Shown: positions 44,649 through 55,993 of the stretch, piece after piece
Position numbering within the stretch: position 1 is the first letter of the stretch
Layout of the letters: each line of letters begins with the position of its first letter
Source: Procambarus clarkii
Lineage: Eukaryota > Arthropoda > Malacostraca > Decapoda > Cambaridae
Direction: 5' to 3'
DNA length: 64,000 nucleotides
NCBI RefSeq assembly: GCF_040958095.1
Contig: NC_091152.1
Location: 19,080,381 to 19,144,380, forward strand
Made by a program: the position numbers and the translations under genes
Notes under the pieces: model-generated
Told to the model about the DNA's origin: nothing
Databases searched by the model: none
Seen by the model: only the letters and a program-made list of their open reading frames with translations

Positions 44649-46433
44649 ATGGCGGCCCCCCTCCTCCCTGTGAAGCGGAGGAAATACCATTAGTCTAGAA
44701 TTTACTGGCCCAGCGTCTTACCCGCCAGTTGAGGTGGTGATGATTGACATGTTGCGGGTGGATGTGGCGTCCTGTGTGCGGCGTCCAACTTGTATCGAGC
44801 ATCGAGCTGTTATGAAATTCTGCTCTACGGCTGTGTATCGTGACTTTGTGGAACGCTATGACGGGAGGACATTTACTCTGCCTGAGGGTGGTGGTTCGGT
44901 GATAGTGTCGGACAGGTGCAGTGAGACTACCTATGTGGCAGTTCATGGTGCTCCCTTTGAGTTCCCTGACTCTCTTCTCCAGCGTCATTTTACCCGGTAT
45001 GGGGGGGGGGGTCTTGAGTGTCCGAATGAATGCAGTCTCCTCCGGGCGGTGGAAGGGTATCCCGAATGGGACCCGCACTGTGGCGCTGCGCTTGAAGGAC
45101 TCCATCCCTTCGTCTCTCCAGCTTCTGGGCTTCATGGTACGCGTGTTCTATGGGGATCAGCCCCGGACGTGTTTCCGGTGCAGACTCTCGGGCCATCAGG
45201 CTGCGAGATGTGATGCGAGCCGGGTCGGGCCTGTGAACCTCTTCAGGGAGGAGGACTTTTCCCCGTTGGCGGTCCCGGACCTGTCGGAGGGTGCTGCTGT
45301 GGAAAGTGCTACTTCCCAGTCCTCTGGTGCCCCGTTGCCGGTCTCTGATGCCAGCCTCGATGTGGCTGTGGGCGTCGGAGTGGAAGGAAGTGCATCCCCG
45401 GCTCCCGCACCTCAGCCTCCCCTGCCTGCCTCGTCTCCAGTCGAGTCTCCTGTGGTGTGTGGTCTCGTGACTCCGGACGTCGAGGCTGCGCCTCGGCCTG
45501 TACTGTCTCCGGCAGCTGTGTCTTCGACTCGTGTCGACGTGCACACTGTGATGTCTCCTGCGGTGTGTGGTCCTGTTCCCCGGGTTGTTGAGGCTGTGAT
45601 GTTAAGTGATCGTGCGCTGCGGCGAGTTGCACGGGCAACCAGCGGTTCTGCTACGGTGCTTCCTAGCGGAGGTAATAGTTCCGACGATCTGCGACCTGTG
45701 TCCAAGCGTTCGTGGCGAGCTTTGAGTCTGTCTCCGCCTCGTAATGCGGCCTGGGCCGACGTCGGGGAATTTGAGGACTCCAGGAGTTCGTCTTCTGGGA
45801 GTGTGATGTGTGCGACGCTGTTGGAGTGCCTGCGGCTCCTGTGGGTCGTGTTGCAGCAGTGATGGGTCCTGTGGTGGGATTGTCGCCTGGCCCTGGTCCG
45901 GTGTCTTCTCCGGCTGCCTCCGCGTCACCGGTTGCTGGTTCCCCGGGTTGGGAGGTTGTGGCACCGGCCGAGATTGCGAGAGAGGGTAGGGGCTTGGTGC
46001 CGGTTCTTACAAATGCTTCTGTTCCGGCGGCCTCCGTGCCTCTGGCGTCCATGTCTGTGCCTTCCACGCCTTTGCCCTCTGCTCAGTCGTCCGTTGTTAC
46101 TCCGTCCCCTGTGGTGTCGGCCCCTGCACCATCGCCCTCTGTGATTGCGTCCCCTGCGACTCCGCCCGCTATGTTGCTGGCCTATATCCGGCCGACTCCT
46201 GTGCTTCAGTCCCGTGTGGTTCCACCGTCTGTATCAAAGCCCTCTGTGCGGCCTCTTCCCGTGCCTACCGCCTCCGTGGTGGAGGGCGCCGAGCTGGAGG
46301 TTCCCGACTTCATGCATCGACCGCGAGGGTCACGTAGTCACGTTAACGCGCCTATGGAATTGTAGGCACAGTGGGATGTTACAGGAATAAGTACCCGCGT
46401 CGTTTCTATCCGGATAAATATGAAGATGATTGA
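44649..46433 (+). pseudogene. Gag-like ORF1 with CCHC zinc knuckle, frameshifted
   Basis: ATG at 44649 starts MAAPLLPVKRRKYH; the frame then shifts several times: before 'SLEFTGPASYPPVEVV' (44692), at the G10 run (45001-45010), near 45810, and before the last RNKYPRRFYPDKYEDD (stop 46431-46433). In order: an N-terminal domain with 'VASCVRRPTCIEHRAVMKF', an RRM-like 'VAVHGAPFEFPDSLL', 'GTRTVALRLKDSIPSSL', 'VFYGDQPRTCFRCRLSGHQA' (a CX2CX4HX4C knuckle ending ARC), then a long Pro/Ser/Val-rich linker. The layout resembles ZCCHC3-like retroelement ORF1 proteins. Inactive. Confidence 0.75.
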
Positions 46434-46989
46434 CTGTGTGTGTGGTTCTTGCTTTGTGTTGCTGTATTTCTTTCGTTGTTTTGTTGAGCTATGTGATACG
46501 GGTTCCTTTTTTTTCCTGTTTTCTTACCTAGCTGGGTTATAATGCTCTAGTGTTTTTTTCTTTTTTGCCTGTATTTCATTGTTACCTATGTGTAAGATTC
46601 CATTTTTGTTTATGCTTATTTACGATTTGTTCTATTATCTGTGTCCTATTTACTGTGTTCTGTTCCAATGTTCGTTTGTGTTATACCGATTCTGTATTTC
46701 TTATTTTTTATTTTGACATTTTACTATGTAATGTAAATGTGTTCTGTTTCCTTTGATCTATGTACTGTGCTGTGTATTGCTTTGTTGTATTCCCTTGTTA
46801 TTTTCCTGCATTTTATTTACTATGTTGTATTTCCAGTGTTATATTACCATGTTCTGTTATTGTGTTCTGTTATTGTGTTCTGGTATTGTGATTGTGGTGT
46901 GTTGTCTGCTGCTGTGTGGAGTGGCGCATGTGTTTTGTGGTGGTGTTGTGTATATGTGTATTCCTTGTTTATATTTTACCCTCGGTTTT

Positions 46990-47036
46990 ATTGTGCTCTT
47001 TTGTCATGAGAGAGGTAGGGAGGGAGGGAGGGGAGG

Positions 47037-47100
<64 letters not shown>

Positions 47101-47125
47101 CTGTGTGCGCGTGTGTGTGTTTTCT
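46990..47125 (+). repeat. (GGGA)n, (GGCA)n and (TG)n microsatellites
   Basis: Adjacent simple repeats in the 3' UTR of the ORF1-only element. Long 'GGRQAGRQAG' and 'VCVCVC' ORFs are artefacts. Confidence 0.9.
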
Positions 47126-47332
47126 TTCGAGTTTTGTTATTCTTTGTTTTCACTTTTCTGTTATGCTGATCTGTGTTACGTGTTGTGTTGTTATTCTGCG
47201 TTCTTTGTTCTTCTGTGCTTTCCTGTTATATGGTTACTGTATGCTGTAATTGCTCTGTTTTAAAAATAAAAACTTATGGGCTATTCATGCCCGTGCCACC
47301 TTTTGGGTGGCTTAATCTTCACCAAATCATCA

Positions 47333-47508
47333 ACAGAGTAGCCCACACCGTCAGCAGACTTTGACCCGTCGGTGAAGATGGCAACGGAGTGGGAGTGAGA
47401 AGAAAAGTGCTCAAGGAAGAGGCGTGTCAGAACTGTAGGAGGGGTAAAAGCTTTAGTAATGCTTTTATGCTGTCCGATTTTTAGTGATGCTGGTTGCTGC
47501 CTCCTCAC
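47333..47508 (-). pseudogene. RNase H-type LINE, N-terminal RNase H part
   Basis: Minus strand: 'TKAFTPPTVLTRLFLEHFSS', then HSHSVAIFTDGSKSADGVGYS, i.e. the first RNase H motif with catalytic Asp in FTDGS. The reading is cut exactly where the SINE inserted. Its upstream side abuts satellite units, so the LINE is 5'-truncated. Confidence 0.8.
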
Positions 47509-47544
47509 GGCAGCACGGAGCTGGTCAGGGAGGGGGCGATATCG

Positions 47545-48090
47545 AGAAAACTGCAGGGGGGGGGGCCGGGCGGGGCAAAATGTGACCCATCGCCGTTTTC
47601 ATTAATTGGCATTTATATTTTCGGTCTAAAAAAAATCGTAATTTTAAACTCTAAAAATGTGCAGGGAGCTAGAATTCGGCTCAAAATAACGCTCATGAGT
47701 CAGATTTTCGATATTTCCGGAATTCTAAAAACTGCAGGGGGGGGTGGTTGTTGGTCAAATTGTGACCCATCGCATTTTCACTAATTGTAATATTTTCGGT
47801 ATAAAATGTCTATTTCAAACTGCAAATACGTGCAGCGAGCCAGAATTCGGCTCAAAAATATAGCTCAGGCGTCGAATTTGGGATGTTTGGGATATTTGGA
47901 AAACTGCAGGGGGGGTTTGGGCAAAATGCGACCCATCGCCGCTTTCAGTAATTAACATTTTCGGTATAAAAAGTAGTAATTTCAAACTCCAAAAATGTGC
48001 AGTGAGCCAGAATTCGGCTAAAAAAAAAAAAAAAAAAGCGCTCAAGAGTCAGATTTCGATATATCTGATATTTTGAAAACGGCAGAGGGG
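47545..48090. repeat. Satellite array, three ~185-bp monomers
   Basis: Each unit has a 'gcagggggggg' start, 'aaatg(t/c)gacccatcgc', 'attttcggt(a/c)taaa', 'gtgcag(c/g)gagc(c/t)agaattcggct' and 'gatat'. Starts lie near 47550, 47735 and 47905. A single unit lies on the far side of the LINE at 43436-43577, so the LINE and everything nested in it landed in this array. Confidence 0.85.
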
Positions 48091-48199
48091 ATATAACCTG
48101 TGCTACTTGGAACTTTTTATTCTAAGCAGGTGAATCAAAAACAAAACTGCCTATTCATACCGTGCCACCTCTTGGGTGGCTTAATCTTCATTAATCTAT

Positions 48200-48790
48200 G
48201 AAACTGAAGAATCCAGCGGTTTATATCACACCGAACTTCTCCCAAAGTCCGTAAAAGAATATCGGCGCCGTATACTAGGCTGGCCAACACCAGAACTGCC
48301 TTCATAAATATATACAAGCAAATTAGAACCTTTTATACCACGTCAGCCCAACCCTAGAGTAGGCAGTTTCAACGTGGAGTCCATACTTTATCAAGCACAA
48401 GTGGGAGAAGGTTCAAAAGTATGCCACCAAGTTCTAGAACCACCAGAGACGAGTTAGGAGGAAAAGCTGCGTGAATTGCATCTCACGTCGCTAGAAAGAG
48501 GAATTAGGTACCACGTCCAAAGTTCTCAGGGGACTCTATAGGGTAGATAAAACTGCCAGTCACACCGGTAGTTCTCGCTCAAGGGGAACAAGTCAAAATA
48601 CCCAAATGAGCCAGACAAAATATTTGCCAATAGTTAAATGGGATGTATTGGGCAGTGATGAGAGACTCCATACACGACTTCAAATTTGGACAGTAGAACC
48701 CAATAAGCTTTGGAACCTGTACACAAATTGATAGAGGCGGGACCAAAGACCCGAAGCTCAACCCCCCGCAAGCACAAACAAGTACACACA
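48200..48790 (+). pseudogene. CR1/L2-like LINE relic in copy 2
   Basis: Uninterrupted paralogue of 32460-33510: RT thumb remnants, e.g. 'WEKVQKYAT' and 'LRELHLTSLER', and the 3' end 'caaccccccgcaagcacaa'. It shows the pre-insertion state of the copy 1 LINE site. Confidence 0.65.
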
Positions 48791-49209
48791 TTGCCCAGCT
48801 AACGGCTCTGGGTGGGTTGGGGGGGTCAGTCCCAAGGGCCCGGCCAGAGTTTCTTTCACCTGACGCAACTGTTCACTCAGCAGTAAATAGGTACAGTACT
48901 TTGACGTTAGACATCTGCTACGGGCTGGTTCCTGGCGATTTGTGCGCTGAATATATAATAGGTTTGGAATCTAAATTAACAACCGACTATTAGAAAGGCG
49001 GGGTCCAGGAGCTCCATCCTGCAGGCACAAACAGTGAAAACAAAATATGCAAGTGAAACACGGAAGAGCGAGATTGGTACCACAAGGTACCAGACGGCGA
49101 GGAACTGTACCGTGGAGTCCCTGTACCCCTAGACGGGCGAGTGACTGGTACATGGTTATATGTATGAGAAAGCTGAAGGAACACTCAAGCCATAGGTTAA
49201 GAACCAACT

Positions 49210-49373
49210 GACCCAGCCAGGATTCTAACCCATGCCGTCCAGGATCAGCCCTAAACACACAGTACCGGGACCACTGAACTAATGATTTTCTTAATCTATT
49301 GGTGCGGTGGTCACGGTACTGTGTACGTTTAGGGGTGATCCTGGACGGCATGGGTTAGAATCCTGGCCGGGTC
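49210..49373. repeat. Palindromic tRNA-like dimer, second instance
   Basis: Arms 49210-49274 and 49307-49373 are inverted repeats with a few mismatches or gaps over ~66 nt and a 32-nt loop. Each arm has the B-box-like GGGTTAGAATCC and 'gatcctggacggcatg'. Copy 1 has no such sequence at the matching place (33.86 kb), so it arrived after the duplication or was lost from copy 1. Confidence 0.85.
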
Positions 49374-49557
49374 AGAGTTCTTGGTGATCTAGGGGGGGGG
49401 TATATTTGTATGTAATCTGCCAATCTTACCGTCAATGCGCCACGAGACTAGGCAGAGCAGTGAAGGTTAGGAAAGGTAGAGTTCCTGTAGTTATCGGTCA
49501 TCATCGACCCCGTCTGTTATGAGTTTAACAACTTACATGGGTGAACAAGTGGGTCTA

Positions 49558-49845
49558 AAATTAAATCCACAAGGGCCTCAAGGGTTCGAACCTACGCATG
49601 GAATATTCCCAGATGCGCCCTAGTCAACTGTACCACGACATTGTCAACAGTTGACAACCTGAGTGCATGATGGAATCTTTTTAAACCCTGATTGGGCTTC
49701 GGAGAAGCTATTAGATTCTTCGTGGTTGCAGTAGCACTGCAGGTTGTAATTCTGTTGACTGTCATGGTGTAGTTGACATGGGCGCGTGAGGGGATATATT
49801 CAATGCGAAGGTTCGAACCCTCAGGGGCCCTTGTGGATTTGTTTG
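49558..49845. repeat. Inverted pair of tRNA-like SINEs
   Basis: 49558-49645 (minus, 'caagggttcgaacctacgc') and 49748-49845 (plus, 'cgaaggttcgaaccctcagg' then 'cccttgtggatttg') are copies of the second SINE family in opposite orientation with a ~100-bp spacer. The left arm is shared with copy 1 at 34.17 kb. Confidence 0.65.
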
Positions 49846-49990
49846 ATATATCACACTTGCTATTTGTGTAAAAGTGGGGTATATTCTGAAATTTGGTGTA
49901 TTTTGGGGGATCACTGTCCTGGCTTCGACCACTAGTGGTAATGACAGTCAATGTTTAACAATGTCAAATAACAAACATTCTTTTAGTCAC

Positions 49991-49996
49991 TTTATT
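49991..49996 (-). terminator. Poly(A) signal, array gene copy 2
   Basis: AATAAA on the minus strand in the same 'cacttggaaataaagtg' context as copies 1 and 3. Confidence 0.5.
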
Positions 49997-49999
49997 TCC

Positions 50000-52900
50000 A
50001 AGTGTGGGAAAGTCTAGATAATGTTCTGGCACTTCCCTAATACATTTGTGTAGAAGGTGATTGGCAGAGCACTTCAAGGCGCTCATATGTAACAAACTGT
50101 TTAAAAGTTAAGAACCAGCATCTAATGCTGTTTATTCTACCAAGTAAAAAAAAAAAAAACACCAAATAGTTTAAATAGCCGCACAACCTTCAAATTCTTA
50201 AAAATTTCACATTACTTCATCTAGAGAATTAACCTAATATTCATTCCCACAAGTCGAGCCGATATATTTGACTAGTATAATATTTACCAACATCGATCAG
50301 TAAACTAGATATTAGTCTTCTCAGTCATACCTTTAACAATTTCAATTTTGTTTAAACCTAAATTCTGTCCATGTTAAAAACTTACAGACCTGCAGGCTAC
50401 ATGCCAGTTGTCAATGCTATAGAAAGTCTGTTTACATTCTAATTTACCTCGTCTACACTATCCCAGCCAGCAATGGGCATCAATTACAAAGGTATAATGT
50501 CTTCTAAACCATGACATTAACATGATAATCAGCGCAAGAATGACATTGTCTGCTCACAAGGAACCTTAAGAGGCCATAAAGGGGCCACTGATGTCTAATC
50601 AACATCTTAGAGCAAGCATCAACTAGTTCTTAATGTGAAACTGACTGTGCATCACGTTGTATCATGAGGCAGGAAGCCTTCACTAGGCTATAGTACGCTT
50701 AAAAAGACTGGTTAGATGCAAATAATTAGCAATTTAAAATGCAAGATTAAAATATGATAAACCTTTGAGCTGCCACCACTATGGCTCAATTCCACGATGA
50801 CGTGGGAACGGATTTGTCCAAGGCTGTACTAATACATGAACGTTGCAAATACTAAAGTTTAAAACTTAATTTCCGTAATGGCCACTTAACCAACCAATGT
50901 GTACAGTAGAGACGCTCTTTGCTCTGTTTTGCAAAGTCGACAAACTAGACTCAGATTAAGGAAGACAGTGTTCTAAGTGAACACAGACGCGTGGGAACAA
51001 GGCAAAAGTCTTAACTGCCCTCCCGCCCCCCTCGCCTTAGAACTAGGGGAGTTGCTCTAGTCCTATCAATTGCCTTTAATTATCAGTACACTTAATTCCT
51101 CCCTTCACCTCCACTCACTAACGCTAAGAGATCAAAGAGTGGAGGGACAAAGAGGCTTATTAAAAATATCACTATAATTATCCCTCTTATGGGTTCAGTT
51201 CACAATAAAATAAAATTATTTGTTGGAGCTCAATTAAAAGTTTCATTTGTGATATGGCATTATTGGAGATCCTGCAACAATGTTTAAAACTAAAGTTGAT
51301 AAAACCGACTATTGTGTCTTAACTAGTTTCCCCAATTGCTTCTCGTCCGAGCTAACCATGTTAGCTGCTAATATATTTTGCCTCCAAACCAACCATAAAA
51401 GAAAACCATGTTTTGACAGGCATCACGTTGTCTGGTGCCACAGACTTGGCAAACCTTTTCCTGTAAGTCCCGGTGACCATCTGAAGGCCTCACAGCAACA
51501 GTTCCCCCACAGACGGCCCACGTTACAGGCTGAAACAGTCAAGTTGTGATTAGTGGCATTTAAACTAGGAACATATGATTTAGTTTCTTATTGTTGAAAG
51601 GGTAGCCCCCCCCCCCCCCAAGTGTTACTCAACATATTTAGGTCTAAAGAACCCTCTCCACCAAGTTACAATATACCCAGTCAAGTTTACCTTCTGTGGA
51701 CCTGGGACTTAAATTGTTTAATACAACAAATACAAGAATTAAGAAAACATTATCAAAAAGCACCAAGTCTGGGAGACTAGGCATCATCAGGGTCGCAGGA
51801 TATTTAAAAGCTCTAAATCATCGAGGATGACAATTCAAGATAAGAGCACATTAGATATATCCAAAGTATCACATTAACTAAACATTCCATCGAGGGATAA
51901 ATTAGAGGAAAAATAAAGTCCTGAAAACTGCACAGAGATAAGCACACTTTAGTAACAGTTTGAATTTATGGTGGATGACTTTAGGCACTGCACTATTCAT
52001 ACCTTCAAAACACTTGTGTTATACGATTTGTTTGGCTACGTGGCCAGTGTTCATCTGTCACGATTAATATACCCTCCCTGATTTACAGCAGCACCTTGTT
52101 GACTAAACACCAATGAACATTTATGACAGACTCACTAGGCTTCCTACTTAAACCCCTTATTGAACATTGTCCCCCTCGGAATTTCTCTCTCCTATAACGA
52201 ATTTCTGCATCTGAATTCCAGTTATCTACGTCCCTCTACAGTTTTACAGCAGTGAGCTCTGACGGCATCGACTATACGGTTGATGCTAACACCCCTAACT
52301 TAGATTTTCCAACGAATGTAATTTAAGCTTTGTCAATCTTCCTTCATATGACAAGTTTCCGATTTTAGGGGATTAACTGGCATCCTACACTACGCGTTCT
52401 AGTGGATTTATATCCATTCTATAGTGCGGCGACCAAAACTGAACTGTATAATCTAAACGGGGCCTAACTAGAGTAAGATATTGCTGAAAAACAACCAGCG
52501 TCTTTTAACACTTATTAATAAAATTGAAACTTGTCATTTGCCTTATTAAACATTCATGCATCTATTTTTTTTTTTTGCTTTAAAATTCTTAACTCAGATC
52601 CCTTTCTCAATCCGACTCCGCAAACACCTAGCTCTAATCTTGCAAGTACATTACCTTAAAACCTTACATTTGTCAGCATTGAACTGCATCTGCCGAACTT
52701 TTGACCATTACAAAACCCTATTTAGATCGTCTTTAAGTGATAGCGAATTTTCCGCGTTTTATTTCCCTCCCGATTTTTTTGCATCATCGTTGTCACAAGG
52801 AAAGATTGTGAACACGCTAGGTGATTGACTAGTCACCACTGACAATCCTGCTGAAGAAGTCTCGAGGGAACAATCTGTTCGGGGTAGTCGAATATGAAGC

Positions 52901-53545
52901 CTGGTCCCGGCCCAACGTGGACGAGGCTACAGCGTTACCTTTAGTACCTTGTCGCCCAGTCCCACGAGCCTGTCGTTACGAAGTAGTTTCGTTTATCCTA
53001 TATTGTTTGGGTCCCGGAGCCACGGTATATCGCCTAACAGGAGCAACAGGAGTGGCTGAATGCAGACTTGTGCAGGAAGGCGAGTGTGTTGACCCAAACG
53101 ATGACCATTCTGCCCTTCTAACACGAGTCCTATGCATATTTACCCAACATAACTCTGCACGAGAGGCTAGGAAACATGGTCTACCCGGGATCGCAGGTTA
53201 TTTAATAATTGTAATTATAAGAGTTTGTTGGTCCTCCATTATTGACCAATGTTATAAAGTGCATTTTCGGTAAACAAATTTTAATTTTACTCGAGAATGG
53301 TCCAAGGCGGACCGAAACGTCTCTTCACTTTCTAAGTGTGGGGTTTTGGTCAATTTAAATAACCCTTTCTCCCTAATGAAGATATTTTGGGTAAAGAAAT
53401 TTATAGCTAAATGGACAGAAGTTACAACTCTTGGTACGAAAGTTGTCCAAAATAAGAGAATCTAGTTAAGATTGCCAAGACCAAGATTTGTTTCAGCAGA
53501 AGGCGGTATATAATCTAGTTAGAAACAGTTGCCATCAAGAACATA
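50000..53545 (-). other. Presumptive 3' UTR / intron region, copy 2
   Basis: Collinear with 34.69-39.33 kb minus the 1.2-kb segment. The conserved ~110 bp at 51.41-51.55 kb and the LINE-like stretch 52.1-52.8 kb are present. No coding exon is recognised; ORFs at 51.28 and 52.9 kb vary in frame between copies. Confidence 0.4.
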
Positions 53546-53548
53546 CTT

Positions 53549-53681
53549 ACGTGTCAAGAACTGATGGCAGGTACTTGGCCGTCTATTATACCAGCGCGTC
53601 TATTATGCCCAGCGAAATTATCTAGCACATCACTATTAAAGCTTTTGTAGCAGTTTTTATTGTTCGGGCAAACGAGGATAC
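53549..53681 (-). other. Candidate downstream exon, copy 2
   Basis: Minus-strand acceptor 'aattttcag' and donor 'gtaagt' as in copy 1; the sequence is almost identical, including the 42-codon frame ending just before the donor. Probable 3' UTR exon. Confidence 0.4.
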
Positions 53682-54010
53682 CTGAAAATTTACAAAATTA
53701 AAAGCAATTCTTAAAAAATTCCCCATAATAGAAAACCCCATCTAATTTTGAATATTTACACGTTATTTCAAATCCTGGTACAGCCCATATTTAAGATGGG
53801 AATTTAAGTGGCCAATTGGTCAAAGTAACTAAATTGCTTACTAACTACTCTGCCCGACAGGCATTCTTTAAAAACTTTATAAATTCTAATTTTCAAACAA
53901 GTGTCAATCAAGTTTGATATGCCCTAGTAACTTATGAAATTAGAATTTTATGCAAGAAAATCTTCAAACTTATCCTTCAATAATTTAAACTTCACTGTAT
54001 AGTATCTTAC

Positions 54011-55993
54011 CTCTCATTTCAGCCGTCTTAAGAACCCGCTCAAGCCGCAGTAAGATGGACGTTTATTCCATCTAGGATAAAGTTCATGTCTGGCTGTGGC
54101 CTCGTCAGTTATCACCATCTATACTAGAAGAATCCGAGTCCTCTTGGGGAACAGTTGGCAATGGCACTGAAAGAGAATCCTTGGTGCGCGAAGGTAGAGA
54201 GATTCCCAGATCCTTCAGGGCAGAAATGGGCAGTGTAATCATTGGAGGAGCAGATTTGTTGACGTGCTCAGGTGGGGAGAGACCAGAAGCCTCTTGGGTA
54301 GAACGATACCTTGGAGAAGTAGACTTACTCGCGTTTCTACTACGCAATTCTCTGGTCCGGTCAATAAGATTACGATGGCAATCTACGATAGTACAATTTC
54401 GCTTACGGGTACCCTCTTGAGAACCTAATTTTTCTTTAGAGCCGCGCGCTCCCCGCCGTGGTGATTTAGTGAACGCGGATTCATCTGTTGACCGAGATGA
54501 ATGGGGAGATGTTACAGTTCTGGATGGAGCTGGATCCTGAAGTAATTGTGGAAGGGTAGGTATATGTTTAGCCATGTTGGGAACCCTGCCCGGTCCTGTC
54601 ACGATAGAAGCCTTAATTTTAGCCTCTTCCAAGGCATCTTTGAAGCGTTGAATTACAGCCTCAGATGGAGGGAGTTCTAGGGTCTCACGTTCATTTGGAC
54701 CAAGCCTACATTTGACAGTCACTGGAACGTCAGAACAGAAATAATAAAAACCTCTTCCATCTTCAGGAAGGACACCCTCACCGCTTTGACTAGAGTTTTT
54801 CCTAAGCTTCGATCTTTTCTTTTTAGATTTGGCCGACATAGGTGGGAGCGTTTCTTTGGGCTTTTGTAATGGAGTCTTTTTAGGCCCCTTTGAACGGGAG
54901 CCACGTTTTTGCACTGGCCCGGTGGCACCCCCGTCGCCGCCCCCGGCACCCCCGTCGCCGCCACCCCAGTCGCCGGCACCCCAGTCGCCGGCACCCCAGT
55001 CGCCGGCACCCCAGTCGCCGCCCCCGGCACCCCCACCATCTCCGCCCCCGGCACCCCCGTCGCCGCCACCATCGCCGCCCCCGGCACCACCGTCGCCGCC
55101 ACCATCGCCGCCCCCGGCACCCCCGTCGCCGCCCCCGGCACCCCCGTCGCCGCCACCATCTCCGCCCCCGGCACCCCCGTCGCCGCCCCCGGCACCCCCG
55201 TCGCCGCCACCATCTCCGCCCCCGGCACCCCCGTCGCCGCCCCCGGCACCGCCACGACGACCACCACGACGACGACGTTGTCGTCGTCGTCTAGCACCAC
55301 GACCACCGCGCCCAGCACCGCCCTCAGAGTCGCCGGCACTGCGTCTAGCACCGGAGGCACCAGTATCTAACAGCACAGTGCTCGTGTTCTGTCCAGGCAT
55401 CAAACCATCACGCACTTCAACTTCTCCGAACTTGTCTTCGTCAGCATCATGCCAGTCGTCAGGGTCGAGGCCCGAAACAGTCTCCAGCCGATACTTAGAC
55501 GCGTCGTTCCGAGACATCGATTCTGCATCCTGCCAAACTTGGTAGTTTTTCCAGGTTTTGTCAAGTACTGGCTCACTCGGGCGTTCGTATCGTCTCTCCA
55601 GGCCATTTATATCCTCGAGGTCACCATCTTGGTGACCTAGTAAACTACTTTCATAAACATAACTTGATAAACACACTTTATAATCTGAGCAAGTATCTGC
55701 AAGACCCATTAAATTTGAGGAATCTTTTCCCTCGTAGTATCCGCACTCAACTTTATCATTTTCCGTTCTTACGTAATTCTCGTAAATATTCCAGTCTTGC
55801 AGGCCCATCTGTCCATGACGATTAAAACTAGTAATTTCCTCAATTTTAGGATCTTCAGTTTGGAGGCGCCGTCCTAATACTAACAATTTTAGTGACTGAA
55901 GTGTTTGAGATTCTCTCAATGCCAATAACGCTTTTTTCTTCGTAATATTTTGAAATTTATTGTGCAGGTCTCCAACAAGACTCTTTGAAGATT
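54011..55993 (-). CDS. Array gene copy 2, main coding exon
   Basis: Paralogue of 39797-41971 with the same acceptor (TTTTTACAG, first base 55993), stop (TGA at 54105-54107) and downstream donor (GAG|GTAAGA, near 54010). Joined to 56790-56814 it gives 637 aa. It has the Arg-rich patch with an extra Gln, a Gly/Asp/Ala repeat of about 110 codons (177 in copy 1), the same basic KSKKKRSKLRKN, and the GFYYFCSDVPVTVKCRLGP segment followed by 12 amino-acid differences in about 40 codons relative to copy 1. The tail ends DSDSSSIDGDN with one more Ser. The frame is intact, so both paralogues could be functional. Function unknown. Confidence 0.75.
54925..55315 (-). repeat. Coding Gly/Asp/Ala minisatellite, copy 2
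   Basis: Same unit type as 40707-41330 but shorter, with four GAGDW-type units instead of the longer run in copy 1. All length differences are multiples of three. Confidence 0.9.

Larger units (their letters stand above)
44528..47271 (+). mobile_element. 2.74-kb ORF1-only retroelement with TSD
   Basis: ACTTA lies at 44523-44527 and at 47272-47276, immediately after an A-rich end ('ttttaaaaataaaa'). The uninterrupted SINE at 33888-34036 has one ACTTA (33974-33978) at this point, so both ends are defined by an empty site. Inside are a ~120-bp leader, one gag-like ORF (44649-46433) and a ~840-bp T-rich 3' UTR with GGCA and TG microsatellites. There is no RT, endonuclease or LTR. It may be a non-autonomous LINE derivative (like mammalian half-L1s) or a retrocopy of a gag-derived transcript. 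Confidence 0.85.
44426..47332 (-). mobile_element. Short SINE with 9-bp TSD, itself interrupted
   Basis: Two halves, 44426-44527 and 47277-47332, together equal the complete SINE at 33888-34036. ACAGAGTAG flanks it at 44417-44425 and 47333-47341; on the minus strand this CTACTCTGT is the LINE's own sequence encoding GYS(V), so the SINE split the RNase H ORF. The gap between halves is the ORF1-only element. Confidence 0.85.

Noticed and set aside
44990-46067. Minus-strand ORFs of 97-184 codons across the gag-like region
   Set aside because: They are shadows of the GC-rich Pro/Ser/Val ORF1; the plus strand carries the CCHC knuckle and the recognisable domain order.
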